From: Protea cynaroides
Lineage: Eukaryota > Streptophyta > Magnoliopsida > Proteales > Proteaceae
DNA: 64,000 nt
Reading direction: 5' to 3'
Assembly: GCA_028583415.1 (NCBI GenBank)
Contig: CM053271.1
Span: 92,336,584-92,400,583 of the forward strand
Shown here: in pieces, positions 1 through 10,879 of the stretch
How positions within the stretch are numbered: position 1 is the stretch's first letter
How the letters are laid out: every line of letters begins with the position of its first letter
Notes under the pieces: generated by a model
Databases searched by the model: none
Told to the model about the DNA's origin: nothing
The model's input: only the letters and a program-made list of their open reading frames with translations
Position numbers and translations under genes: made by a program

Positions 1-120
1 ACCTGTATTACCCTCATTGTACTACCTGTACTACCTCTTTCTTTCTTTGTATTCATTCTCACATTATAAATAAGAGGACCTCTGTCTATTACAGACAAGT
101 CATTCCATCATTCAACAGTC

Positions 121-1208
121 TGCAAGCTTAAGCTAGCCCTCTATGGCCTAAAGCAGTCTTCTTGTGTCTGGTTAATTAATAGACCAATGGTGTTGAATGG
201 CTACTCTCAAAGCTATACTGATCATACCCTTTTTATCAAGTGACCTGGTGATAAAATTTCTCTTCTTATTGTGTACATAGATGGCATTGTGGTCATTGGA
301 AGTGATAGATAGGAGATTGCATTTGAAGACTTATCTAGGTCGAGTTTGAGATCAAGACCTTAGGATGTTACGTTATTTCTTCGGCATTGAGGTTGCTCAC
401 TCCACTATGGGTCTTTTCTTATCCCAAAGGAAATACACATTAGATCTTCTATCAGAGATAGGGATGCTTGGTTATAAGCCCTCAGATACTCCACTCGAAT
501 CTAATGTTTGTCTCTCTAGCAAGGATGGGGATCCTGTTGATAAGGGTCAGTATCAGAGGTTATTTGGCAAATTGATCTACTACTCTCACACTCGTCCTGA
601 CATTGCTTTTGCTATTAGCATAGTCAGACAGTATATGCATAACCATTATAATACCCATCGGGAAGCTGTGCTATGCATCTTGCGTTACTTAAAGTCGGCT
701 CCTGGCAAATTTGTGTTTCTCTCCTTTAATGGTCACCTATGGGTTGAGGCCTTCACTAATGCTGATTGGGGTAGCTCCTTTGATGATCGTCATTCTACTA
801 CTGGGTATAGTACATTTGTCGGCAGCAACTTGGTTACTTTGTGAAGAAAGAAACAAGCTGTTGTTACCCGGTATAATGCTAAGGCTGAGTTCCAGGCTAT
901 GCAACTGATGAGTGACTTAGTTATTCCTCTTTCCGCTACCTATGATGCTCTATTGTGATAGGAAGTCTACAATTAGTATTGCTCACAATCCTGTCTAACA
1001 CGATCGCACCAAACATTTGGAATTAGGTGTAGAAATTGATCGTCATTTTATTAAGGAGAAGCTGGAGCAAGGACTAATCTATGTTCCTTTTGTCAAAACT
1101 GGAGATCAATTAACTTATATTTTTACCAAAGGGTTAAGTGGTAAATTATTTCATCCCATAGTTTACAAGTTAGGCATGCGTGATATTATGCGCCAACTTG
1201 AGAGGGAG
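121..1208 (+). pseudogene. copia reverse transcriptase / RNase H remnant
   Basis: Reading from about 121 gives a copia RT motif (LYGLKQS), a DHTLF block and the catalytic region VYIDGIVV, where the usual second aspartate of the Y-x-D-D box is glycine. After stops near 240-310 and a frame change at about 365 the connection region reads FFGIEVAHS and QRKYTLDLL, followed by RNase H sequence (RPDIAFAIS, ADWGSS, STTGY). The C-terminal block (DRHFIKEKL, FTKGLSGKLF, KLGMRDI) is recovered from 1017. Stops and frameshifts interrupt the frame, so it cannot encode an active enzyme. Confidence 0.8.
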
Positions 1209-1409
1209 TGTTGTAATATAGAAATATGGGTTCTGTCCAGATTCGATGTATGTGAAGATGTGAGTGCTGACTCATTCCTTGCCTACCTCACCTACTTTCC
1301 TTTCGTGTTCTTTCTGTTACGTTTCTTTCTTTTCTTTATATAAATCATTTTACTCTGTAAGTGAAGCATGACCTCTGTCATTCTAGACAAGTCAATTATT
1401 CCTCTCAAC
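1209..1409 (+). repeat. 3' LTR of copia remnant
   Basis: Begins TGTTGTAATA immediately after the purine-rich tract and ends near 1409 at a sequence that appears to be a mutated CAACA end. It is about 200 bp, short as is usual for copia LTRs, and contains a CT-rich segment and a TATATAAA box near 1336. Confidence 0.6.
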
Positions 1410-2584
1410 GAATGATTAAAGTATCGCATGTTGGTAGCATATCAGTCGGATGATTTTAAAAGATGTATCATATCATATTGTGGATGCTAGGATATGGGGC
1501 AAGATACGCGCGAGAATGATTAGGGAACATGCAAAACAATTTTAAACATAAAAACATTATAATAAGCAAACTTGAAGGATTCCCAAGGATTAAAAATATA
1601 TTTGATGACATTCAATGAGCTACAACCTTTGATTCGCATGAACTGTAGGTTTTCAGCAAGGAAGAACATAAAAGTGGAAAAAATCAGTTGTATCAAGTTT
1701 TATACATGTGTAATTGTGTATCAACCGTATCAAATTGTATTTGTTGCATCGAGGTGTATCAAACAGGCCCTAAGAGTCCTAAATGGGTTGGGAGTTTCCA
1801 TTAGCTGGTCAACAACTATATTTAGTTTTCATTTCTGTTTTTGTTATTGGTCTAGGATTTGGTCCAAGTCTATCCAAAACAGTCCATGTGTTAGTCTATT
1901 GTAAAATCTATCAATAGCTGTGAAGGCGGATAGCGTACCCTACGATTTTATGAATGAAGAGATTTCAGTTTTCTTCAAGTACTGTGGATTCAGTTCTGTT
2001 CTTCTGAGTGGATTCTCAGGTTCAACCTGGTGGGATTCTAAGGGAGTTTCAGGTGGATTCCTGGCATGTTTATTTTCTAATCTTCTAGTTCCATCACACA
2101 ACAGGCCAGAATTCTCTTCTCCAAACATAACCACAGTTCCCCTGCTTTCATTCAAGTTTGATGACTGCTTTCTATTCTAATATCTCCTTGAATATTGGTA
2201 AGATTTTCTTCAAATTTAGTTTACTAGTTTCTGATAAACTGATCTCTTGAATTCTGGTTTCAATTTCTGAGAACTATTGGGTGATATTCAAATTCTAGAT
2301 CTGCAACTGAGTTTTCCTAGCAACTAGAACTTGTCTGTGCAGCCCAGTCTAGAGATCTGTTTTCTGAGATATTTTGTAGACCTGTCCGACCCTTCTAGAA
2401 GACCACTCGACCAAAACTGCAGGCCTGGCTGATCTCTCTGCTACAAGTTATTAGTTTTCCCCCTAAACTGCTTTATTTCTCTATATTGGTGATCCTGGTT
2501 CTGGTTGTCAGTTCTAGTTCTTCTGTTATAGAACTGTTTTGCATTATCTTGTGCTTTTCCTAATGTGATAGTGGAGGGTTATTT
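1410..2584. other. non-coding stretch, nothing recognised
   Basis: AT-rich sequence with only short open frames on both strands. I see no protein motif, no terminal repeats and no tandem structure. Confidence 0.5.
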
Positions 2585-2809
2585 GGCTAATGTGGTTGGT
2601 AGGATGGAAACTGGATACCAGCCCTTGGGGGTTCAGTCATCTCCTTAGGCACAGCCTCCGGCTAATGTGGTTGGTAGGATGGAAACTGGATACAAGCCGT
2701 TGGGGGTTCACTTATGTCCTTAGGCATGGCCTCCAGCTAATGTGGTCAGTAAGATGGAAACTGGATACCAGCCCTTGGGGTTTAGTCATCTCCTTAGGCA
2801 TGACCTCCT
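2585..2809 (+). repeat. three tandem copies of a 75-bp unit
   Basis: Units begin at 2585, 2660 and 2735 with GGCTAATGTGG or a close variant, so the period is exactly 75 bp. Since 75 is a multiple of three, one frame stays open across all copies. That open frame is probably a by-product of the period; no initiation context or homology supports a gene. Confidence 0.8.
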
Positions 2810-4183
2810 CTTGGCCCCTTCATGAACAACTCAATGATTGCAGGCCATGATGGGCTAATGATCTGAAAAATGAGCTTGCTAAGCAGTCTCATGAGATCTA
2901 GTATTATGTTCTTGGTCATACTACCCTTCGTAGTCTTTCTGGTTGCTCTTCGTTTTCTTTTCTTTCTTGTAGTCCCTCCTTCCTCCAAAGACACTCCTTC
3001 TTTTTTTTCTATTTTTCTTTTTTTGTTGGATTAAATTGTCTTATTTGGGTCCTATACCTCAGGGCTCGAGTGACACTGAAGCCTAAAAAAACTGCCTTTT
3101 CTTGAGTAAATTGCTGATGGATCCAGGTATCTGGAGTTGGTAAAGTTAGCCCTTAATATTTCATAGAAAAATTATGGTGAGAGGTTCTCTGGTCCGAAGA
3201 CCAGAGAAATTGTAGGGTGGAGGGACAGGAAGGCCAATTATGGGCATTCATATACAAGGGTGGGGTTGGGATTTGTGTGCTTTTGAGGGTGGATGACTCC
3301 AAACCATGGAGTCTTTTAGCTGGTCGGCAGACCAGAAAAACTTTTACCTAAAATTATTAAGTGCATTTGTGTTATTCAATGTCACTGTTCACTAAAAAAG
3401 GACCAGAGACTGGATCATTTATGCTCATTGATTTGACGGTCGATAATGTGAACCCTCCACACCATTATGTGGCAATTAAATACAGAATTCATAACTATAG
3501 AACAAAAGGATAGGGAGCTGTTGACTGGATCAGATCATATGGTCTGAATAGTCTCTATCAGAGTTGATGGATGGTACAGTGACCAAATTAATGTTATTTG
3601 ACCACAAACAATATTTTGTCCTGAGACCAGATTGTTTGGGTCAAACTATTGACGTTTGGATCAGTCCAACTTGGTCACGACTTACTTGTTCAGTGGACTG
3701 GGAATATGCTATATCTTTTAAGGCTTTTACACCATTTGTCTTTCAAACATGTGCTGCATGTTAAGTTCCTGGGATGATTATGTCTTGATATTAAAAGAAA
3801 ATTTTAAAAGCCACAATGCGGCTCTGATTGGTTGCAAGGGGAATTAACGGGAAGGGAAGTCAAAATTTTAAACTTAAAAAGGAAACTTTTGTAATCATTA
3901 CAGCACATGTTATCACATGACTATGTAACTAATGCCAAATCATTCCATATTTAGTTATTAATTTACACTTCACTTTGCACCCAAATCTCTTGCATTTGAA
4001 ATTAAAATAAATTTTACATCTAATGAGTATCATTACTAAACATAGTAAGAAATTCAAGTAGTTTATATAATCATGTTGTGTTATAGCTATGAAAGTTCCC
4101 TTTTTAGATTTGAAAATTTTTGCTTCCTTTCCCTTTAATATCCCTTGCAACCAAACTGAGCCTATATTTTTTGTCTTCAACAG
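2810..4183. other. non-coding, possibly intronic to the PEX6-like exon
   Basis: No exon with AAA-ATPase motifs can be recognised here. The end of the stretch (TTTTTTGTCTTCAACAG at 4167-4183) is a good plant 3' splice site for the exon at 4184. The stretch could therefore be part of a long intron whose upstream exons lie outside the window, or plain intergenic DNA if the downstream exon is an orphan. Confidence 0.4.
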
Positions 4184-4273
4184 GTTTTGGTTGAACTATC
4201 TCCTTCCCTGTCATCAGCTGAACTTAGGAGATATGAAAAGCTACGAGATCAGTTTGAAGGAGCATCAAAGTGA
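4184..4273 (+). CDS. PEX6: terminal exon of a PEX6-like peroxisomal AAA-ATPase
   Basis: A 29-codon terminal exon plus stop follows a pyrimidine-rich acceptor ending in CAG at 4183. The peptide contains SPSLSSAELRRYEKLRDQFE. From memory this matches the extreme C-terminus of plant PEX6, where a variant of SPSLS-x-x-EL-x-x-YE-x-LRDQF closes the second AAA domain. PEX6 acts with PEX1 to extract the PEX5 receptor from the peroxisomal membrane. Downstream sequence looks like a real 3' UTR with an AATAAA signal about 250 bp after the stop. No other exon was recognised upstream, so the gene either has a last intron longer than 4 kb or this is an orphan fragment. The family call rests on a short peptide. 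Confidence 0.5.
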   Translation, partial: VLVELSPSLSSAELRRYEKLRDQFEGASK

Positions 4274-4524
4274 ACTTCTAGTTTGCCAACCTATTGATAT
4301 CCCATCGGTCTGTTTTTGTTTCAAGCATTCATTGAAATTCCATTATTTTCCAGTAAGACTCAGTTTTTGCTGGATCTTACCCATCCTTAGATTGGGAATG
4401 CGAAAACCTGTAGTTTCTGGGGAACAAGGAAATCAGCATGCATCTGTCCTTTCCCTCCTGTAGAAGGTAGTCATGTATTTATTGTCCTGGCAATGGCTGG
4501 GTGCTTTGAAGAATTGTGATGAAA

Positions 4525-4530
4525 AATAAA
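4525..4530 (+). terminator. poly(A) signal AATAAA
   Basis: An AATAAA hexamer lies about 250 bp after the stop codon of the PEX6-like exon, with T/G-rich sequence following. It is the best 3'-end signal for that transcript. Confidence 0.45.
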
Positions 4531-4539
4531 GTGATTGCT

Positions 4540-5123
4540 GTTGACACATGAATGTCGAGAGGCAGAAACAGTGCAATTTTAAGACCCATTGCCTGACTAC
4601 CCAAAATGGTGAAGAATGCCCATCGTGTGATTTAGCTGATGTGTGTACTATGAAGAGATTCCTGAAGGCTCAAGTGTATTTTGTATTCATTTCAACTGAA
4701 TTTACGTGTAAACCTTTTCTTATTCTTTTTTTTTTCTTTGTAAAATAGGCATGTCAACTCATTGAGATCAGAATTACCTGCAATATTTCTGATAATATTG
4801 TTTATATTGGTCCGGGTGATACAGATCCTAAGATCCTTCTATTACATACCATCCTAAGTAATGATAAATAATAGCATCACATCTACACTTGATTGACATC
4901 AGAATATTGGAAATTGTTAAGTAACTGGAAAGTGATAAAGCAAAGAAACAGTGTCCGTGTCTATTCTAAAAAATTTTTATTTTTTATTTATTTTTTTTTT
5001 TTCAGATCAAAAGCCAAATGAAAAGTTTCAGGGACCTGTCTAAAAGAACAATATTTTACCTGAAAATTCAAGGGTTCTTACCTGGAAACAAATGGAAGCA
5101 TAACAAAAATACGTGTTTGATTC
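4540..5123. other. non-coding stretch, nothing recognised
   Basis: AT-rich with a T-tract near 4985-5003. No terminal repeats or coding motifs were seen. Confidence 0.5.
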
Positions 5124-5264
5124 TGTTAAGTTTCGATATTTTGTCTAGTTATGTCTAGGTGTCACGTAGTAGTCTAGTGTTACTTAGTCTAATTTGGTGG
5201 TGAAGTTTTATTTTTATGTTTTATAGCTCTCTTGTAACTCTAGGACAGAATCTGTCGAGATTGG

Positions 5265-5397
5265 GATCCTCTGTTGTGAAGCTGAAGTGACCGTGAGAAA
5301 TGAGGATCTCAGCCACTCAAAGTGCATCGGGGTTTGTCCCGTTACACTTTGACTGGCTAAGATCCTCACTACCACTTTAGTCTCACTACAGAGGATC
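5265..5397. repeat. 133-bp imperfect hairpin
   Basis: The left arm (GATCCTCTGTTGTGA... to TCAAAGTG) is the imperfect reverse complement of the right arm (CACTTTGACTGG... to CAGAGGATC). It could be a small foldback MITE or a structured part of the candidate LTR around it; no target duplication was identified. Confidence 0.7.
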
Positions 5398-5439
5398 TTT
5401 TTCCTGCCTACTGACTCTATGATTGAGGGGGAGAAATAA

Positions 5440-5466
5440 CTACATCTCCCCCCCCCCCCCCCCCCT

Positions 5467-5502
<36 letters not shown>
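5440..5502. repeat. poly-C tract and (CT)n microsatellite
   Basis: A run of about 18 C at 5448-5465, almost uninterrupted, leads into a long (CT)n tract that abuts the TCCTGCATTGTTACA end of the candidate LTR. Confidence 0.9.
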
Positions 5503-5504
<2 letters not shown>

Positions 5505-5515
5505 GCATTGTTACA

Positions 5516-5680
5516 TGGTATCAAAGCAATTCTGATGATACCCCTCTCCATTAGACGGTATCAAAGCAATTCTGATCATACTCTCTCTCTCTCTCCTGCA
5601 TTGTTACATGGTATGAAAGCAATTCTGATGATACCCCTCTCTATTAGACGGTATCAAAGCAATTCGGATCATACCACATA
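5516..5680 (+). repeat. four primer-site-like units, tandemly duplicated
   Basis: GGTATCAAAGCAATTC or a one-base variant occurs four times, following ACATG, AGACG, ACATG and AGACG. A block of about 93 bp beginning TCCTGCATTG (5501 and 5594) is duplicated, carrying part of the preceding CT tract. It looks like local amplification of an LTR/primer-site junction. Confidence 0.6.
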
Positions 5681-5699
5681 CCTTCCTCCATTACTGTCT

Positions 5700-6950
5700 T
5701 AAGTGTTCTCATTTTCCCTTCCCTCTTTCTTCTTTTTCCTTTGTTTTATTTGTTGTTGTCCCGTGGATTGAAGAATTAATTAATCTAGTTTCATGGAAGC
5801 CTTCCAGCAAGGGGATCAATATGCCTATTTAATGTGTATTCTGTTTACAACAAGGTTCTGATTATGGGAGCTGATCGAAATCCTTTTCTGTTCATGAGCA
5901 GATCATCACTTTTCTCATGTCGCATGCAATATTTTGTTTGCTGGTTTTGTTGCAGCGGATCGAGATTATTTTGTGGCTCAAGATTATATATGGATCTGAT
6001 CCATATTATAGATGATGGCTCCAATCACAGCCGATCAAGTTTCCTTCTAGATCTATTCCATCTAATAACAGAATGTGCGTAGTCTTACTCCCACAATGAT
6101 CACAGCAGATCAAGCTACTATAGGATCTGAGGAGGGCAAAATGGAAGCAGTTTTACCCCCACAATGAAGAGAAGTTTTAGTGTTTCGAACCTGTGACCAG
6201 TAGATTGCAATATGACAACATTAACATCACACCAAGACTCACCCCTACCAATTCATATATATGGTTTGAGGTTCCCACCACATCTACGTTTGGCAAGTAT
6301 CTCCATGTGTATGTACTCTCTATGAGACTCTATCACTGTCATTATTTAATGGATCTCATGCTCTAGAGGTGGTTCCTATATCCCATGTATGATGATGGAG
6401 TTCCTTAAAGAGTACACTTACATGGAGATAATCTGAACTCGTCTAGAACCTAGAGAGTCTTTTCTTTTATTTTTTTGGTAAGAGCGTAGAGGGTCTTGAG
6501 TAGTAAGTAATAGGTTCAAGGAATCCTGATTGATCAAGTAGATGAAAAGATAGATTCTGTGCTCTAAAATCTTGGTTGTTGGTGTCGGTATCAGACAATA
6601 CCAATATGATCCCGATCCGGATCCATTGGTATTCATCCAAAAATAAAATTTCTTTCAACTGTAGACGGTCAACATGTGGCACCGGGACTCCCTAGATGTT
6701 TGATACATCACAAATAATTAAAAATAGAGTGACTAAGGTTAGACAAACCCCTCAACCCAGGTCCAGCCGGGTTGACTTGACATTCAAAAAATACTTAATA
6801 AAGCAACTTATGAGATAATCCATATAAAAATTGATAAAATCAATGTATATAATAAACAAATCAGCTATTATAAAGGTTGAGAATTGGAGGTACATATAGT
6901 AATGGTAATACTGGAAAATTTTCGCCATAGGCAGCCACTACCATCTTTGT
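5700..6950. other. non-coding stretch, nothing recognised
   Basis: Only short open frames and simple AT-rich sequence. A short GATCCGGATCC palindromic stretch near 6612 has no recognised meaning. Confidence 0.45.
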
Positions 6951-7412
6951 CTTTAATGACAACCACACCTCTACATTCCCACATTATTAAAATGACTAAT
7001 TGTAAAATGAAATTTTTACCCCTTCTATCGTTGATCGTTGACTTTCTAAGGTCTAATCTTTCATTCTTCTACTGAAAAGGGGCAAAGCCGCTTTGCCACT
7101 GATAGATTACTACAGATTCCATTCAAAAGGCGCTACTTAGTTTCGAAAGCCTTTGTCATTGTCAGTCAATTAAGTAGGGCCTGAGGCCCCCTGCGAATCC
7201 GTAAATCTCAGGAGTATGCCAAAAAAAAAAAAAAAAGGATGATCCCCTCGAAACGGAGCAAAAAAAAGTACCCCATCATGGTGAACCTCTCCTTGTGATC
7301 GGGATGAGGTAGATGCCTCCCAGCCGGGGGCGGATCGAATCTCTTTAATGACAACCACACCCCTACATTCCCACATTATTAAAATGACTAAATGTAAAAT
7401 GAAATTTTACCC
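6951..7412. repeat. about 70-bp direct repeat flanking a 320-bp spacer
   Basis: The block at about 6951-7019 (CTTTAATGACAACCACACC...) recurs at 7343-7411 with a few differences. The spacer carries a GC-rich part and a 16-A run. A 70-bp duplication is too long for an ordinary target-site duplication, so tandem duplication or recombination is more likely than a simple insertion. Confidence 0.6.
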
Positions 7413-7571
7413 TCCTATTATTATCAATACATCGTCATCATTTTTAAACTCATTCTTTCTCTTTCCTTCCAACGGTTGAACAAAAAGTTTTGCTGATTCT
7501 CCCTCTTGTCTTGTCCAGTGATTCTCTTATCCTGTCCGGCGGCACTCTTCCCCGGAGGCTCTCAGTTGGAA

Positions 7572-7682
7572 ATGGCTACCCTCTGCCATTCCACTTCTTC
7601 TTCTTCCAGTCTCACTAGCTTCATTTCCCTTTCTGCTCTCGTCCCCAGCTCCATTTATTTCATGTGCAACCTGTTTAGATGA
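7572..7682 (+). CDS. possible first-exon-like short ORF, unknown
   Basis: A 36-codon frame starts MATLCHSTSSSSSLTSF, a serine-rich start like a chloroplast transit peptide. A second serine/proline-rich frame follows (about 7685-7789) and ends at a GTAAGT-like donor. No homology was recognised, and both could be chance in pyrimidine-rich DNA. No downstream exon was found. Confidence 0.15.
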   Translation: MATLCHSTSSSSSLTSFISLSALVPSSIYFMCNLFR

Positions 7683-7790
7683 TTGTCCATTTTATGTATC
7701 TGATGGTCCTTGCAACTCACCTCCGCCATCATCGTCACCATCTGAGTTTTCAGACCTCTCTGCGCTACCATCATATCTTATCGCAGTTTC

Positions 7791-9690
7791 AGTAAGTCAA
7801 AGTCTTTGTCCAAAGCTTCCAAGATATAGGAAGAGATACATAAGGAAATTAAAAGGTATAGGGTCCTTTGTTTCTCACACATAAACTGGTTTTCCTCCAT
7901 TAATGCAGAAAGAACATCGTTGCAAAGGGAAAAAATGGAAATAATTTTGACCGGCAATTGTGTTTCATTGTCACTAGAAACTTTTGACCAGGGAGGAAGC
8001 CTCCCCCAGTATATAGTAGAGGAAGCCAAAAAGCATGAATGAACAGAGAATCCTTTTCTGTCCTGGCCTTACACTGTATGTAGCAACTCCACTAGAAGCA
8101 AAACTGTCAATGAGGGTTGGCTACGGTAGCTGGGGGACCTTTCTATAAATTTGTTTGATTAACGACAGACGAAGAAGGCGTGATGGATCTTCTGGTTGTG
8201 AAGTGAGTGAGCACCACTAACTAATGAGGATACCAACTCATTCATTCAATTAATCAAAGCTGCCAAAGCATCAATATGCCCTATAAAGCCTCTGCCAATT
8301 TTGTACTCTGACACCTTGATGTTGATACCAATTTTTTTTTGGCCTTGGGTCAGATTTTCTGACTTTTCGTGGTTGGGTCGAAAATATTGGTGCACATGTG
8401 CCGATAATTTGTCGTTGTTACATCAATCGGGTTGCTTCGAGCTCGCTGAATCTGTACACAAATGAATAAAACGATAAAAGTGAAGGTTGGATTGGATAAT
8501 TCTGTGACCACTCTGATGCTTAAGTGAGTTCGTGAATAAATTGTATGGAATAGATATTAAGTGTGACTATTTCATTCAATTGATGGGGACAGACAGTTGT
8601 CTTAAGCAAAGCAACAAGATAGTCTTTCAGAATAAAGTTGTGTATCCGTTTACCTTTGCTTGTTCTTGGTTTATAGTTTGGAATGATCGAGTGGATTTAG
8701 GTGATGGCTACCAATTAAGGTAGGAGATCGGCTTAGAAGGCATAAATACCGCCTCTTACCAGAGGCCAGCTAGATTCCTTCATCTGCACGCCAACATGGA
8801 TCACGAGATCCGTTCTCTCCATATTTACCTTTCTAGGTCAACCCTCGGATCATAGGAAAATATGGACTTTCCTTATCAATTTCAGTGATCTCCTTATGGG
8901 GGAATCCTTGCAGATAAGGTTTCCTTGTATAGATTAATTATCTGCTTCCTGACAGCTCACCGAGCCTTGAACTTACGGAATTCCTTCGTACGTGTCATAA
9001 TCTTCCCTTTTGGATTCCCATCCTTGGCAAGGCAAAGGTGATTTAGTCCACGATGCTCATGAAAACACATGGCGCACTATCAGTGGTGGAGGGTGCAACC
9101 CCCATAACAGTCATCAAGCTTCTTTTTTTTCTCAAAGATCCCTTTTTTCTATCGTTGTTCGTCATAAAACCCCTTTAAACCTTAGGTCTTAGAATCTGGG
9201 ATTGTTCTTCAATTCCTTCATTTGCTAGTTTGCAACTTATAGAACTGTCGGTCATGAACTCACTATAACTGTAAAACACGCACCTAGAAAACCCTGTCTA
9301 AATTTGATTTTTCTTGTCATGATAGGTTTTCCCTCAATAGGAGAAGCCAATGTGAAGACATCACAAGATTTCAGGTCGAACCAGGTGAGAATACAAGGGA
9401 ATAAGATTTAAAAATAGGACTGGAACCAATTAAACCTTGTCCGGTCGGATGGGTCCCAGCCCTATGGACTGGACATTGCATCTGAACAGGCCAATCGGAA
9501 TCATGTACGAATTGAAACTTGTCAAATTCGTGAACCAAGGGTGGGAATATTCCCAGGACCCATGACCCATGGGTAAACCTTGTGGGTCCCAAAACTCAAC
9601 CCTAATCACTTATTCTGCATACGCCCAGGGGGGGTGGATTTTCTTCCTTCAACCCTCTAGGATTGAGATTTGTCGAGCAATCCCTCATTC
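7791..9690. other. non-coding stretch, nothing recognised
   Basis: No coding motifs, LTR ends or terminal inverted repeats could be placed. The last part (after about 9690) may already belong to LTR E. Confidence 0.4.
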
Positions 9691-10204
9691 TCTGCCTAAT
9701 TGAGTGTCCCGCTCAAAAAGGAGACTCCCAGTCAGCTTAAGTCTTCATCTTTCTCCTTGGGAGAGTACACACTCATCCAAAGTTCTGACACTTTCTCGCG
9801 AGGAGGGAGATTTGGAGGAAGAAGAGGGAAAGCGGTAGAGAGTTGTCACACCCCAATTCTGGACCAACCGAAATGGTGTGATGAACCATCAAAAAACCAA
9901 CGGTTCAACCAAGATCTCGTATAGGCTATGCCAACCATGTTAAACCAAAACACATTCCACATTAATCAGAGATACTAAAGTAAATAGTGGAAGTCTTACA
10001 GATAATGAACTGAGGTCTAATCATGATAAATAATTAATATTCCAGTTATCTCCAAGTAATCAAAACATAATTTAATACATATTATAAATATCCAAATACG
10101 AAAGTTAAAACTAAGCGCATCTATAGTTGAAACGCTCGCTTAACAATCATAATAGTCCTCCACAGCTTGCTCATCCATAGCCGACACCTGTTCATATGTT
10201 GGCG

Positions 10205-10844
10205 TAAGGGTGTCAAAGCAGTCCGGGCCGGTTTCGGTCTAGGCTGAACCAGTGTCGGATTTTATAAGCCCAGCCCAAAACATGTCCATTAAGAGTTCGG
10301 GCTCGGTTGGGCTGCCCTGGACACAATAACTAACGGGCTGGTCCAGTGTCGGTTTGTTATCGGGCTGGGCTTATTGAGGTGATTTCGGGCTGATTCGGTC
10401 TGGACCGGACTTATCAAGCTTATCGGGTCAATTTTATATGTAAGATATATAGCCTATCTTATTATTTCTATCTATAAAATTAGCATTATTCCTTCTATAT
10501 GTATGTAATTCAATAAATTGTAACAATTAACATACTTTTTTCAACTATAGATTCATATAATCTTTCGGATCAAGAAGTGAACTATAACAATGCAATATAA
10601 TCCATCAAAATTTAAAACCATAAAAATTAAGAAATTGGGCCTGAATGAACCTTACCGGTGTTCGGGCTAATTCGGGCTTATTAACGGATCGGTCCGGTTT
10701 GGTTTCGGTTTGGGTTGAAATGGTGTCGGGCTTTACAAGCCGAGACCGAAACCTATCCATTAAGGTTCGATCCGGGCTGGGTTCGGGTTATTTCGGGCCG
10801 GCTCGGTCCTTGCTACCGGGCCGGGCCCATTTTTGACACCCTTA
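10205..10844 (+). mobile_element. hAT-type MITE, 640 bp
   Basis: Terminal inverted repeats TAAGGGTGTCAAA and TTTGACACCCTTA are flanked by the perfect 8-bp duplication TGTTGGCG (10197-10204 and 10845-10852); 8 bp is the hAT hallmark. The ends are rich in GGCCCGG/CCGGGCC words and the centre is AT-rich. It sits inside the conserved short reading frame of solo LTR C and is therefore younger than C. A second copy lies at 25844-26506. Confidence 0.92.
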
Positions 10845-10879
10845 TGTTGGCGTGTCGACATAATCTTCAATCGTAATAC

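Larger units (their letters stand above)
1..1409 (+). mobile_element. Ty1/copia element, internally deleted, 5' end outside window
   Basis: The window opens in the last part of a 5' LTR (ending about 117) and then jumps directly into the reverse-transcriptase region, so gag, protease, integrase and the RT N-terminus are missing. The end of this LTR matches the end of the LTR at about 1409 (both carry GACCTCTGTC followed by AGACAAGTCA), which pairs them as 5' and 3' LTRs. A purine tract (about 1196-1208) precedes the 3' LTR. The element is non-autonomous and old. Confidence 0.75.
5124..5515 (+). repeat. candidate copia-type LTR (truncated element)
   Basis: The segment starts TGTTAAG and ends TTACA, and is followed directly by TGGTATCAAAGC, one base from the initiator-Met tRNA primer-binding site TGGTATCAGAGC used by many plant LTR elements. 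A 392-bp length fits copia LTRs. No second LTR or internal coding region follows, so this would be an LTR plus primer-site relic. Terminal bases and the primer-like site are the only support. Confidence 0.4.

Noticed and set aside
2590..2850. 86-aa frame with three repeated segments
   Set aside because: Period of 75 bp keeps the frame open by arithmetic; no homology or start context.
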